A stretch of DNA of 64,000 nt from Ancylobacter gelatini (GCF_022601675.1 NZ_JAKVIL010000012.1:1-64000); one strand, 5' to 3'; shown: positions 38,966-47,735, counted from the first letter of the stretch. Numbers and translations: made by a program. Notes: generated by a model from the sequence alone, not told the origin.

Positions 38966-39493
38966 TCACTTCTTGTGGGCGGCGAGGCCGGTCCGGATGA
39001 TTTCATGGGCGCGCGAGGCATCGGCCCAGCCCTTGATCGTCACGGTCTTGCCCTTCTCCAGATCCTTGTAGCGGCTGAAGAAATGGCCGATCTGCTCGAT
39101 GATCAGCTCCGGCAGGTCGACCGCATTCTTCACCGACTTGTAGATCGGGTAGACGCTGTCGGCCGGCACGGCGAGGATCTTCTCGTCGCCGCCCTTCTCG
39201 TCGGTCATTTCCAGTACGCCGACCGGGCGGCAGGCGATCACCGAGCCCGCCACCAGCGGGAAGGGGGTGATGACCAGCACGTCGAGCGGGTCGCCGTCAT
39301 CGCCGAGCGTGTTCGGGATGAAGCCGTAATTGGCCGGGTAGAACATCGGCGTGTGCAGGAAGCGGTCGACGAACAGCGCGCCGGATTCCTTGTCGATTTC
39401 GTATTTCACCGGCGGGCCGCCGGCCGGGATCTCGATGACAGCGTGAACTTCTTCCGGCGGATTCGGTCCGGCCGAGATGCGGGAAAGGTCCAT
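38966..39493 (-). CDS. ppa: Inorganic pyrophosphatase
   Basis: A 175-aa family I soluble pyrophosphatase, hydrolysing PPi to two phosphates. It has the signature [11 protein letters not shown] with metal-binding Asp residues, plus [22 protein letters not shown] and [20 protein letters not shown] lies 8 bp before the ATG. It stands alone, convergent with the Ldh_2 gene, and is divergent from the zinc operon. Confidence 0.97.
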   Translation of the reverse strand: MDLSRISAGPNPPEEVHAVIEIPAGGPPVKYEIDKESGALFVDRFLHTPMFYPANYGFIPNTLGDDGDPLDVLVITPFPLVAGSVIACRPVGVLEMTDEKGGDEKILAVPADSVYPIYKSVKNAVDLPELIIEQIGHFFSRYKDLEKGKTVTIKGWADASRAHEIIRTGLAAHKK

Positions 39494-39633
39494 AAAACAG
39501 GCTCCAGATCGAACAGGCCGGGCACGCCGGCTAAAAGCGCTTCCCTATAGGTCGCCACGCGCGCGGCGTCGAGACCGGGAAGAACCCTCATTTCGGCGAA
39601 GAGCCTGCCGGGAAGGCGTTTCGGTTGGGCACC

Positions 39634-39648
39634 TGATACAACATATCA
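39634..39648. promoter_or_regulatory. Zur-box candidate A upstream of the znu operon
   Basis: TGATACAACATATCA is a pseudo-palindrome (TGATA/TATCA). It is the exact reverse complement of the second box at 39669 and resembles AT-rich Zur sites of alphaproteobacteria. The two boxes are 35 bp apart. Confidence 0.7.
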
Positions 39649-39668
39649 TTCTGCTGGACGGGATGAAT

Positions 39669-39683
39669 TGATATGTTGTATCA
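39669..39683. promoter_or_regulatory. Zur-box candidate B upstream of the znu operon
   Basis: TGATATGTTGTATCA, extended to TTGATA-TGTTG-TATCAA, lies 21 bp before the start of the His-rich gene, overlapping the expected core promoter or leader. Binding of Zur-Zn there would block transcription. Confidence 0.72.
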
Positions 39684-39704
39684 ATCCGCCCAACGGAGAT
39701 GTTC

Positions 39705-40031
39705 ATGTCGCCTTCGCCTGCCGCTTCCGCTGTGTTGTCCCCGCTGTCGCCCGGCGAGGCGCGCGCCCATGCTCATGGTCATGACCATGACCATGAGCAC
39801 CCTCACGGTGAAGCGGTCGCGCCGCGGCACGATTCCACGCCGTCGCATTCCCACGCGCATTCGCATTCCCATGCCCATTCCCACGCGCCCGGCGAGCACC
39901 ACCCGCCCGCGCGGCCGGCGCCCTCGCTGCTGCGCCTCTCGGTGTGGCAACGGCTCGGCATCGCGCTGCCGCTGGCCGGGCTGCTCTGGGCGGCGACGGC
40001 CCTTGTGGTGTGGGGGGGGGCCTCATCATGA
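39705..40031 (+). CDS. His-rich single-pass membrane protein leading the znu operon
   Basis: A 108-aa protein. Residues 22-66 hold 17 histidines in His-Asp/Glu/Gly and Ser-His/Ala-His runs, a likely zinc-binding segment. Residues about 82-105 (LGIALPLAGLLWAATALVVWGG) form one membrane helix, and the protein ends four residues after it. CGGAG precedes the ATG at 39705. Its stop overlaps the znuC start as ATGA. Position under two Zur boxes and before znuCBA points to zinc buffering or delivery. I recognise no named family. Confidence 0.85.
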   Translation: MSPSPAASAVLSPLSPGEARAHAHGHDHDHEHPHGEAVAPRHDSTPSHSHAHSHSHAHSHAPGEHHPPARPAPSLLRLSVWQRLGIALPLAGLLWAATALVVWGGASS

Positions 40032-40786
40032 ACCTTCTCACCTTTCGCGACCTGACGCTCGGCTATGACCGCCATCCCGCCGTGCACCATCTCGGTGGCG
40101 CGGTGGCCGACGGCGACCTGCTCGCGGTGTGCGGGCCGAACGGGGCGGGCAAGTCGACCCTGCTGAAGGCGATCGCCGGCGTGCTCTCGCCGCTCTCCGG
40201 CGCGATTCTGGGCGCGCTGCCGCGCCGCGACATCGCCTATCTGCCGCAGGCAGCCGAACTGGACCGCTCCTTCCCGATCGACGTCTATGATCTGGTCGCC
40301 ATGGGCCTGTGGCGGCGTACCGGCCTGTTCGGCGGCGTGTCCCGGGCCGACCGCACGCGCATCGCCGACGCCATCGCGGCGGTGGGGCTCGCCGGCTTCG
40401 AGGCACGGCCCATCGGCACGCTGTCCGGCGGCCAGATGCAGCGCGCCCTGTTCGCGCGGCTGCTGCTTCAGGATGCGCGGCTGATCCTGCTGGATGAACC
40501 CTTCACCGCGGTCGATGCCGGCACCAGCGCGGACCTGCTCGCCCTGATCCAGCGCTGGCACAGCGAGGGCCGCACCGTGGTCGCGGTGCTGCACGACATG
40601 GATCTGGTGCGCCACCATTTTCCGCGCACGCTGCTGCTCGCCCGCGAGGAAGTGGCGTGGTGCGACACGCGCGAAGCGTTGACGCCGGAAAATCTGAGCC
40701 GCGCCCGGCGCATGTGCGAGGCGTGGGACGAGAGGGCGGAGGCCTGCGCGGCGCCGAAGTTCCACGGGACCGGGGTGGCGGCATGA
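40028..40786 (+). CDS. znuC: Zinc ABC transporter ATP-binding protein
   Basis: A 252-aa ATPase of the ZnuC/metal type: Walker A GPNGAGKST, Q-loop YLPQAAELDRSFPIDVYDLV (the LPQ and FPxTVxDxV pattern of metal ABC ATPases), signature TLSGGQMQRALFARLL, Walker B LILLDEPFTAVD and H-loop VLHDMDLVRHHF. It overlaps both neighbours by ATGA, so the first four genes are translationally coupled. Confidence 0.94.
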   Translation: MNLLTFRDLTLGYDRHPAVHHLGGAVADGDLLAVCGPNGAGKSTLLKAIAGVLSPLSGAILGALPRRDIAYLPQAAELDRSFPIDVYDLVAMGLWRRTGLFGGVSRADRTRIADAIAAVGLAGFEARPIGTLSGGQMQRALFARLLLQDARLILLDEPFTAVDAGTSADLLALIQRWHSEGRTVVAVLHDMDLVRHHFPRTLLLAREEVAWCDTREALTPENLSRARRMCEAWDERAEACAAPKFHGTGVAA

Positions 40787-41655
40787 ATCCGTATGATCTC
40801 CTGATCGCGCCCTTCGCCGAGTTCGATTTCATGCGCCGCGCGCTGGTGGGCGTCATCGCGCTCGGGCTCGGTGCCGGGCCGGTCGGGGTGCTGATGATGC
40901 TGCGCCGCATGAGCCTGGCCGGCGACGCCATGGCGCACGCCATCCTGCCCGGCGCGGCGGTGGGCTTCCTCGCCGCCGGGCTGAACCTCTGGGCCATGAC
41001 GGTGGGCGGGCTGGTGGCCGGCTTCGCGGTGGCGCTCGGCGCCGGCGCGATCGCCCGCGCCACGCAGATGAAGGAGGACGCGGCGCTGGCGGCGTTCTAC
41101 CTGATCTCGCTGGCGCTCGGCGTGCTGCTGGTGTCGCTGCGCGGCTCCAATGTCGACCTCCTGCACGTGCTGTTCGGCACGGTGCTGGCGCTGGACGACG
41201 CGACGCTGCTGCTCATCGTCTCGATTTCCTCGCTCTCGCTGATGGTACTCGCCGTGCTGTGGCGGCCTTTGGTGCTGGAGAGCGTCGATCCCGGCTTCCT
41301 GCGCTCGGTGAGCGCGGCGGGGGCGCCGACGCATCTGGTGTTCCTGGCGCTGGTGGTGCTGAACCTGGTGGGCGGCTTCCACGCGCTCGGCACGCTGCTC
41401 GCGGTCGGGCTGATGATGCTGCCGGCCGCCACCGCCCGGTTCTGGGCGCGCGATCTCACCGGCATGGTCGTCCTGTCGGTGCTCACCGCCTGCGCCTCCG
41501 GCGTGGTCGGCCTGCTGGTTTCCTATCACGCCGGGGTGCCCTCGGGCCCGGCGATCATCCTCGTTGCCGGCGGCGCCTATGCGCTGTCGGTGCTGATCGG
41601 GCCGGTCGGCGGGCTGTTGCTCCGCCTCGTGCCGCGCCGCCATCTCGAAGCCTGA
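40783..41655 (+). CDS. znuB: Zinc ABC transporter permease
   Basis: A 290-aa ABC-3 family permease with about eight membrane segments (begins FDFMRRALVGVIALGLGAGPVG; contains MRRMSLAGDAMAHAILPGAAVGF, a family signature). Its ATG overlaps the znuC stop. It forms the channel for zinc delivered by ZnuA. A longer in-frame form starting inside znuC lacks support. Confidence 0.93.
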   Translation: MNPYDLLIAPFAEFDFMRRALVGVIALGLGAGPVGVLMMLRRMSLAGDAMAHAILPGAAVGFLAAGLNLWAMTVGGLVAGFAVALGAGAIARATQMKEDAALAAFYLISLALGVLLVSLRGSNVDLLHVLFGTVLALDDATLLLIVSISSLSLMVLAVLWRPLVLESVDPGFLRSVSAAGAPTHLVFLALVVLNLVGGFHALGTLLAVGLMMLPAATARFWARDLTGMVVLSVLTACASGVVGLLVSYHAGVPSGPAIILVAGGAYALSVLIGPVGGLLLRLVPRRHLEA

Positions 41656-41669
41656 AGGAGCTTATCCCC

Positions 41670-42716
41670 ATGCTCACCCGCCGTTCCCTCGCCGGTGCCG
41701 TCCTCGCGCTCGGCCTGACCGCGCTGGCCGTTCCCGCAAATGCCCAGCAGGACAAGCTGCCGGTCGTCGCTTCCTTCTCCATCCTCGGCGATCTCGTGAA
41801 GAACGTCGGCGGCGACCGCGTGGCGGTGACCACGCTGGTCGGGCCGGACGGCGACGCCCATGTGTTCCAGCCCGCCCCGGCGGATGCCAAGACGGTCGCG
41901 GCCGCCAAGCTGGTCTTCGTCAACGGCCTCGGCTTCGAGGGCTGGCTGGACCGGCTGGTGAAGGCCTCCGGCACGAAAGCGGAGGTGGTGGTCGCCACTA
42001 CCGGCATCAAGCCGCTGGCGTTCGAGGAGGAAGAGGAGGGGCACGCCCATGGGCACGACGATCATGCAAAGCACGACGATCATGCAAAGCATGACGATCA
42101 CGCCAAGCATGACGATCACGCCAAGCATGACGATCACGCCAAGGGCGAGGATCACGCCGCGCACGACCATGATGGCCACGATCACGGCCCGACCGATCCC
42201 CATGCCTGGCAGTCCATTGCCAACGCCAAGGTCTACGTCGCCAATATCCGCGATGGTCTGATCGCCGCCGATCCGGCCGGCAAGGCGGAGTATGAGGCCA
42301 ATGCGGCGGCCTATACCGCCAAGCTCGACGCGCTGGAGACACAGGTGAAGGCGGCGGTGGCGGCAATCCCCGAGGCGCGCCGCCGCATCATCACCTCGCA
42401 TGACGCCTTCGGCTATTTCGGCGACGCCTATCATGTCGAGTTCATCGCGCCGCAGGGCGTCTCGACCGAGGCGGAAGCGTCGGCCAAGGATGTCGCCCGC
42501 ATCATCCGCCAGATCAAGGCCGAGAAAGTGCCGGCGGTGTTCGTCGAGAACATCTCCGATCCGCGTCTCGTCAAGCGCATCTCGCAGGAGACCGGCGCCA
42601 AGATCGGCGGCACGCTGTATTCCGACGCGCTCTCCGATGACAAAGGCCCGGCGAGCACCTACATCGACATGATGCAGAACAACATCCGCCAGCTGTCCGC
42701 GGCGCTGTCCAGCTGA
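41670..42716 (+). CDS. znuA: Zinc ABC transporter substrate-binding protein with His-Asp repeat loop
   Basis: A 348-aa cluster A-I binding protein. The signal peptide ends at PANAQ (residues 22-26). H64 in GDAHVFQPAP is the first zinc ligand; further ligands are in TSHDAFGYF and the C-terminal YSDAL region. Residues about 121-173 are a charged loop with five HDDHAK repeats, as in other zinc-specific ZnuA proteins but unusually regular. GAAGGAG precedes the ATG. It is 14 bp after znuB. Confidence 0.95.
   Translation: MLTRRSLAGAVLALGLTALAVPANAQQDKLPVVASFSILGDLVKNVGGDRVAVTTLVGPDGDAHVFQPAPADAKTVAAAKLVFVNGLGFEGWLDRLVKASGTKAEVVVATTGIKPLAFEEEEEGHAHGHDDHAKHDDHAKHDDHAKHDDHAKHDDHAKGEDHAAHDHDGHDHGPTDPHAWQSIANAKVYVANIRDGLIAADPAGKAEYEANAAAYTAKLDALETQVKAAVAAIPEARRRIITSHDAFGYFGDAYHVEFIAPQGVSTEAEASAKDVARIIRQIKAEKVPAVFVENISDPRLVKRISQETGAKIGGTLYSDALSDDKGPASTYIDMMQNNIRQLSAALSS
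42054..42143 (+). repeat. Five tandem 18-bp repeats in znuA
   Basis: Five in-frame 18-bp units encode H-D-D-H-A-K. Units 1 and 2 use CAC-GAC-GAT-CAT-GCA-AAG; units 3 to 5 use CAT-GAC-GAT-CAC-GCC-AAG. This shows two rounds of recent duplication. The repeat forms the His-rich zinc loop, and its copy number may vary between strains. Confidence 0.92.
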
Positions 42717-42747
42717 GGACGATCCGGCGGATCGCCATTCCTGTTCG

Positions 42748-42817
42748 TGGCCGGGCGTGTCCCGGCCATTCATGACTTTCGCCGCAAGGCGTGGATGCCC
42801 GGGTCACGCTCGGGCAT
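42748..42817. repeat. Intergenic palindromic repeat of alphaproteobacterial type
   Basis: Two short hairpins in the spacer after znuA: TGGCCGGG/CCCGGCCA (42748-42755 with 42761-42768) and ATGCCCG/CGGGCAT (42795-42801 with 42811-42817). Elements reading gtggccgggN-ccggcca and gatgcccgggtc-cgggcatgac are dispersed between genes in many Hyphomicrobiales. It may act as a transcript-end or stability element. Confidence 0.6.
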
Positions 42818-42844
42818 GACGTCGTTAAAGGACCGAGGTTTCCC

Positions 42845-43819
42845 ATGGCTGAGGCCGAGACCACCAAGATTCCCGTCACCGTGCTCACCGGCTATCTGGG
42901 CGCGGGCAAGACCACGCTGCTCAACCGCATCCTCTCCGAACCGCACGGCAAGAAATTCGCCGTGGTCGTCAACGAGTTCGGCGAGATCGGCATCGACAAC
43001 GACCTCGTGGTCGGCGCCGATGAGGAAGTGTTCGAGATGAACAACGGCTGCATCTGCTGCACCGTGCGCGGCGACCTGATCCGCATCATCGACGGCCTGC
43101 TCAAGCGCAAGGACGGCTTCGACGGCATCATCGTCGAGACCACCGGCCTCGCCGATCCCGCCCCGGTCGCGCAGACCTTCTTCGTCGACGAGACCGTGGG
43201 CGCCAAGACCACGCTTGACGCGGTGGTTACCGTCGCCGACGCCAAATGGCTGAAGGAGCGGCTGAAGGATGCGCCCGAGGCCAAGAACCAGATCGCCTTC
43301 GCCGACGTCATCCTGCTCAACAAGACCGACCTCGTGTCGGAGACCGAGCTCAAGGACGTCGAGATGCGCATCCGCGCCATCAACCCGTTCGCCCGCATCC
43401 ACCGCACCCAGCGTTCGGACATCGCGATCGACAAGGTGCTCGGGCAGGGCGCCTTCGACCTCGACCGCATCACGGCGATCGATCCCGACTTCCTCGAAGG
43501 CGGCCACAAGCATTTCCACGACGAGGACATGCGTTCGGTGTCGTTCTCGTCCGACAAGCCGCTGGACCCGGACAAGTTCTTTCCGTGGATTCAGGAGCTG
43601 ACCCAGCGCGAGGGGCCGAACATCCTGCGCTCCAAGGGCATTCTGGCGTTCAAGGACGATCCGGACCGCTTCGTGTTCCAGGGCGTGCACATGATCCTCG
43701 ACGGCGACCACCAGCGCCCGTGGAAGGCGGACGAACCCAAGACCAGCCGCATCGTCTTCATCGGGCGCCAGCTCGACGACAAGGCGCTGCATGCCGGTTT
43801 CCTGTCCTGCGTGGCGTGA
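42845..43819 (+). CDS. COG0523-family GTPase (CobW-like zinc metallochaperone)
   Basis: A 324-aa G3E GTPase. It has GYLGAGKTT (16-24), the metal-binding C69-I-C71-C72 motif in NNGCICCTVRGDL, ETTGLADP, NKTD in LLNKTDL, and a His-rich switch GGHKHFHDEDM. A CobW C-terminal domain follows. Location directly after znuCBA points to the zinc-transfer branch (ZNG1/YeiR type) rather than cobalamin synthesis. Because the intergenic repeat separates it from znuA, it may have a separate promoter. Confidence 0.92.
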   Translation: MAEAETTKIPVTVLTGYLGAGKTTLLNRILSEPHGKKFAVVVNEFGEIGIDNDLVVGADEEVFEMNNGCICCTVRGDLIRIIDGLLKRKDGFDGIIVETTGLADPAPVAQTFFVDETVGAKTTLDAVVTVADAKWLKERLKDAPEAKNQIAFADVILLNKTDLVSETELKDVEMRIRAINPFARIHRTQRSDIAIDKVLGQGAFDLDRITAIDPDFLEGGHKHFHDEDMRSVSFSSDKPLDPDKFFPWIQELTQREGPNILRSKGILAFKDDPDRFVFQGVHMILDGDHQRPWKADEPKTSRIVFIGRQLDDKALHAGFLSCVA

Positions 43820-43831
43820 TGCCCGCCGCTC

Positions 43832-43861
43832 CGACCTCTCCGGCTCGACCCGGGGAGGTCG
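43832..43861 (+). terminator. Hairpin after the COG0523 gene
   Basis: GACCTC pairs with GAGGTC (43833-43838 with 43855-43860), extended inward by a T-G wobble and CCGG/CCGG around a 6-nt loop. No T tract follows. It may be a Rho-assisted end or an mRNA-stability element. Confidence 0.45.
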
Positions 43862-43971
43862 CCTACCGCGCCGCCGTGTCTGCGCTCACCCTCCGTGATC
43901 GTCACCTCACGCGTGACGCGGCAGCGGAATTGGGCTAACCCGGCTGACGCTGCAACGACGCCGAAAGTGCC

Positions 43972-44976
43972 ATGGCCTCCTCCCCGACCACTGCCGCCAC
44001 CCCGTCCTCGCTGACCTCCAGGCTGCGCCCGTTCGATTTCGGCGGGGCGGTGGTTGGTATCCGGTTCCTGGGGGCGAACGCCGCCTTCGTGCTGGGCGAG
44101 GGTGACATCGTGCTGGCGGGCGAGAGCGAGACCCGCGTCACCGCGCATAAGGGATCGGTGCTCTCGGTCTCCGGCGATGCGCGGCGCGTGCTCACCGGCG
44201 GCGATGACGGCCGGGTGGTGGCGACGCGCGGCGACGGCTCCGTCGAGACGCTGTTCGAGCAGAAGGGGCGCTGGATCGATCATGTGGCGGCCGCGCCGGA
44301 CGGCTCCTTCGCCTATTCTCACGGCAAGACCGCGTATTTCCAGCCGGCCAAGGGCGTGGTGAAGTCAGTGGAGGTGCCCTCGACCGTCGGAGGGCTCGCC
44401 TTCGCCCCCAAGGGCACGCGGCTCGCCATCGCTCATTATGGCGGCGCCTCGCTGTGGTTTCCCAATGCGGTCGCCAAGCCCCAGATACTGGAATGGAAGG
44501 GTTCGCATCGCGGCGTGATCTGGCACCCGGAAGCGCGCTTCGTGGTCACCACCATGCAGGAGCCCGCGCTCCATGGCTGGCGGCTGCCGGATGGGCAGCA
44601 CATGCGCATGTCCGGCTATCCCTCGCGGGTGCGGACCATGGAGTTCACTCCGGGCGGTCGCTTCCTCGCCACCTCCGGCTCGACCGAGGCCATTCTCTGG
44701 CCCTTCGCCAGCAAGGAAGGCCCGATGGGCAAGCAGCCGACCATGCTGGCGCCGCGCGATGTGCGGGTCTCGGCGGTGGCCACCCATCCCAAGGAGGAGG
44801 TGGTTGCTGTCGGCTATGAAGATGGGCTGGCGCTGATGGTGCGCATCGCCGACGGGGCGGAAATCCTCGTGCGCGCGCCGGCCGGAGCGCCGGTCTCCGC
44901 GCTGGCATGGCGGGCCGATGGCGGCGCGCTGGCGATCGGAGCCGAAGACGGCAAGGCCGGCCTGCTGGTGCTCTGA
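43972..44976 (+). CDS. WD40-repeat beta-propeller protein
   Basis: A 334-aa protein with about seven WD40-like blades, each with GGDDGRV-, SGSTEAILW- or GYEDGLAL-type turns. There is no signal peptide and no enzymatic motif; it is probably a cytoplasmic protein-interaction scaffold. In Hyphomicrobiales this gene usually follows the CobW-type zinc GTPase, so a shared role in zinc handling is likely but unproven. The ribosome-binding site is weak. Confidence 0.82.
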   Translation: MASSPTTAATPSSLTSRLRPFDFGGAVVGIRFLGANAAFVLGEGDIVLAGESETRVTAHKGSVLSVSGDARRVLTGGDDGRVVATRGDGSVETLFEQKGRWIDHVAAAPDGSFAYSHGKTAYFQPAKGVVKSVEVPSTVGGLAFAPKGTRLAIAHYGGASLWFPNAVAKPQILEWKGSHRGVIWHPEARFVVTTMQEPALHGWRLPDGQHMRMSGYPSRVRTMEFTPGGRFLATSGSTEAILWPFASKEGPMGKQPTMLAPRDVRVSAVATHPKEEVVAVGYEDGLALMVRIADGAEILVRAPAGAPVSALAWRADGGALAIGAEDGKAGLLVL

Positions 44977-45087
44977 GCCGGCTATGGCTTCGGCCGCACA
45001 TGTCGATGGCATGACCTAAATGGGACTATTGCCCCCCGACCCGATCGACTAGGGTCGGACGTACCGCTTCTCAAAAGGGTATTCGCC

Positions 45088-45828
45088 ATGAAGATCGAGG
45101 ACGTGCGCGCCAAAGCCTATTCGATGCCGCTGACCAGTCCGTCTTATCCCCGGGGACCCTATCGCTTCTTCAATCGCGAATTCCTGGTGATCACCTACCG
45201 GACCGACCCGGCCGCGCTGGCCAAGGTGGTGCCGGAGCCGCTGAAGGTGGTCGACCCGATCGTCAAATATGAGTTCATCCGCATGCCGGATTCCACCGGC
45301 TTCGGCGACTACACCGAGACCGGGCAGGTGATCCCGGTCGAGTTCAACGGCGTGAAGGGCGGTTACGTCCACTCCATGTATCTAGACGACGAGGCGCCGA
45401 CCGCCGGCGGGCGGGAGCTGTGGGGCTTCCCCAAGAAGATCGCCAAGCCCAAGCTGCAGGTGGAGAGCGACACGCTGGTCGGCACTCTGCATTACGGCAG
45501 CGTGCTCTGCACCAGCGCCACCATGGGCTACAAATACGAGGCGCTCGACCTCGACGCCCTGCACAAATCGCTGCTGGCCCCGAACTGGATGCTGAAGATC
45601 ATCCCCCATGTCGACGGCTCGGCGCGGGTGCTGGAACTGGTCGAGTATTATCTGGAGGACCTCGTGGTGAAGGAGGCCTGGACCGGCCCGGCCGCGATCG
45701 GCCTGTTTCCGCATGCGCTGTGCACGGTATCCCAGCTTCCGGTGCTGGAAGTGATTTCGGCCGCGCATTTCCGCACCGATCTCACGCTCGGCCTCGGCAA
45801 GGTGGTCTACGACTATCTGAAGGAATGA
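45088..45828 (+). CDS. adc: Acetoacetate decarboxylase
   Basis: A 246-aa enzyme converting acetoacetate to acetone and CO2 through a lysine Schiff base. The catalytic region [12 protein letters not shown] holds K116-K117, matching the paired lysines (nucleophile and pKa-lowering neighbour) of the clostridial enzyme. The N-terminal [22 protein letters not shown] is also conserved. AAGGG precedes the ATG. It may drain acetoacetate from polyhydroxybutyrate turnover, given bdhA 7.5 kb away (inference). Confidence 0.93.
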   Translation: MKIEDVRAKAYSMPLTSPSYPRGPYRFFNREFLVITYRTDPAALAKVVPEPLKVVDPIVKYEFIRMPDSTGFGDYTETGQVIPVEFNGVKGGYVHSMYLDDEAPTAGGRELWGFPKKIAKPKLQVESDTLVGTLHYGSVLCTSATMGYKYEALDLDALHKSLLAPNWMLKIIPHVDGSARVLELVEYYLEDLVVKEAWTGPAAIGLFPHALCTVSQLPVLEVISAAHFRTDLTLGLGKVVYDYLKE

Positions 45829-45895
45829 GCGGGCGCCTGGGCTTGTCCTCCGGCCCGGCCGCGGGCCGTCCGGGGTGACAGGCCGCAGGGCTGAG

Positions 45896-46852
45896 CTATC
45901 CCAAAGCCAGCCGTTCGCTCGCCATGAAGCCGAACAGCAAAGCGACGCCAAAGGCGGTGAGCGCCAGCGCGCTCGCCAGCTCGACGCCGCGCAGCAGCAC
46001 CCCGGCGCCCGCGCCCGGCCGGTTGGCGGCGAGGCGGACCGCCAGATGCTTGGCGAACACCGCGATCGCCGCGATCGCGCTCACGGTAAGCGCGGTGCCG
46101 AGCCCCATCAGAAGGGTCGAGGCCGCGCCGACCCAGAAGATGCCCTGCGCCAGCGAGAATACCAGCACCAGGATCGCCCCGGTGCAGGGCCGCAGCCCCA
46201 CCGAGAGCACCGCCATCGCCCAGTCGCGCCAGCCATTGCGCTTCGGCAGGTCGGACGGGTCCGGCATATGCCCGTGGCCATCCTCGCAGCCGCAGTCCGG
46301 GGTGTGGACATGGGCGGCCGTCCCCCGCCATGCGGTGATCAGCGCGCGCGCCTTGAGAAAGCTCAGCCGGGCGCCAAGCACCACCAGCAGCCCGTAGGCG
46401 GCGATCTCGATGGTGTTCACCGCCAGGCTCATGGTCGCGGCCGTGGTGCCGAGCACCGCCGCGAACAGGCCGGCGATGACGATCGCGGTCATGGACTGCG
46501 CGAGCGCGCTGGCGAAGGCGAGGCCGACGCCACGCTTCCACGTCGCCTCATTGGCCAGCAGATAGGAGGAGATGACCGCCTTGCCATGGCCGGGGCCGGC
46601 GGCGTGGAACACGCCATAGGCGAAGGAGATTGCGCCGAGCAGGTACAGCGCGTCGCCGTCTGCCTTGGCCTGCCGCACCGCGCCGGTCAGCAGCCGGTAG
46701 AACTCCGCCTGCTTGGCGAGGATGAAGCCCGAGATCCCGCCCGGCTCCGTCGGGGCTGCGCCGATGCCGAACGGGCTGGCCTGCGCCAGTGCCGGATGGG
46801 CGAGCGCCGCGCCGAGCAGCGCCAGCGCGAGGGCGGCCAGCGCGCGGTTCAA
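45896..46852 (-). CDS. NicO/RcnA-family metal transporter
   Basis: A 318-aa inner-membrane protein with a signal-like N-terminus (ending HPALAQ) and six or more membrane segments. Family motifs are FHAAGPGHGKAVISSYLL and VGLRPCTGAILVLVFS. A cytoplasmic His/Cys loop (HVHTPDCGCEDGHGHMP) could bind metal. Relatives transport Ni/Co; some alphaproteobacterial members paired with DUF1007 may handle other metals including zinc. Its ATG overlaps the upstream DUF1007 stop as ATGA, so they are coupled. Confidence 0.88.
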   Translation of the reverse strand: MNRALAALALALLGAALAHPALAQASPFGIGAAPTEPGGISGFILAKQAEFYRLLTGAVRQAKADGDALYLLGAISFAYGVFHAAGPGHGKAVISSYLLANEATWKRGVGLAFASALAQSMTAIVIAGLFAAVLGTTAATMSLAVNTIEIAAYGLLVVLGARLSFLKARALITAWRGTAAHVHTPDCGCEDGHGHMPDPSDLPKRNGWRDWAMAVLSVGLRPCTGAILVLVFSLAQGIFWVGAASTLLMGLGTALTVSAIAAIAVFAKHLAVRLAANRPGAGAGVLLRGVELASALALTAFGVALLFGFMASERLALG

Positions 46853-47499
46853 GAGCAGGTCACCGTGACCCGATTGGCGAATTGCGAGCCGAATTCCGAG
46901 GTCGAGGTCAGCGCGCTGAAGAAGCTCTCGCTCAGCGTGGTGGTCTGGCCGACGGCGGGGTCGGGCCGGTGCAGCGTCAACGCGCAGTCCTGCGCATTGC
47001 CGGCCAGCGTGATCGGGGCCTCGTCGGCGAGCTGGAAGGCGACGAAATAGGTCGGGTCGTAGACATCCAGCGTCAGCGCGCCCTTTTTCGGCTGGGGGGT
47101 CGCGAAGGGCAGGGTGAAATGCAGCGTCAGCGATTTGCCGTCATAGGTCAGCGTGTAGTCGTCGGCCGGCGGCAGGAACGCGACATCGGTCTTTCCCCGC
47201 TTGGCATAGGTGAAATAGTCGAACTCCTTGAGGGAATCGATGTTCACCTTGGCGAGGTCCTTCAGCGTCTCGTCGCTCGGCGAGCCGTCCGCCTTGGTCG
47301 GCAGGCCCTGCAGCGCGAAGGAGGAGAACGCCTCGTCGAAGGTCCAGTTGTGGCGCACGCCCTTGAGGGTGCCATCCGGCGCGTAGTCGAGCTCGGAGCG
47401 CACCTCGACCCAGACATGGGGATGGGCGGCCGCGGGGACCACAAGAGCGAGGAGGGCAAGCCCGCAGGCAAGGCACGCCGCGAAGAGCCGGTTGATCAA
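46849..47499 (-). CDS. DUF1007 family exported protein
   Basis: A 216-aa protein with a signal peptide (ALLALVVPAAA) and the family start AHPHVWVEVRSEL, a His-rich mature N-terminus that may bind metal. A beta-rich domain follows (YDPTYFVAFQLAD). DUF1007 is the usual partner of NicO-type transporters, perhaps as a periplasmic metal-binding subunit. It is first in a two-gene operon. No Zur-like box is evident in the 236 bp before it toward the divergent ATP-grasp gene. Confidence 0.86.
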   Translation of the reverse strand: MINRLFAACLACGLALLALVVPAAAHPHVWVEVRSELDYAPDGTLKGVRHNWTFDEAFSSFALQGLPTKADGSPSDETLKDLAKVNIDSLKEFDYFTYAKRGKTDVAFLPPADDYTLTYDGKSLTLHFTLPFATPQPKKGALTLDVYDPTYFVAFQLADEAPITLAGNAQDCALTLHRPDPAVGQTTTLSESFFSALTSTSEFGSQFANRVTVTCS

Positions 47500-47735
47500 G
47501 GGCTGGTACCTTCCAAGGGGGATTCGTTCCTCATACGTGGCGCAGGAGTTCGACCGAATGGTGACGCGCTGCGCTTCAGCTGTTCATGCCGATGTGAAAG
47601 CCGCAAGCGAGACCTGGAGGGCGCTCCTGCGCCAAAGCAAGGCGATTTACCGCCGGAGTGGAAGGTGTTCTCCAGGACAACCCGCAAAAAACAGTCCAGA
47701 CTGACGTTGGTGGCAAAGTTGTGGGCGGGGATGGC

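Noticed and set aside
42054-42143. Regular 18-bp repeats resembling a CRISPR or minisatellite
   Set aside because: The units are contiguous, in frame and encode the His-rich loop of ZnuA; there are no spacers.
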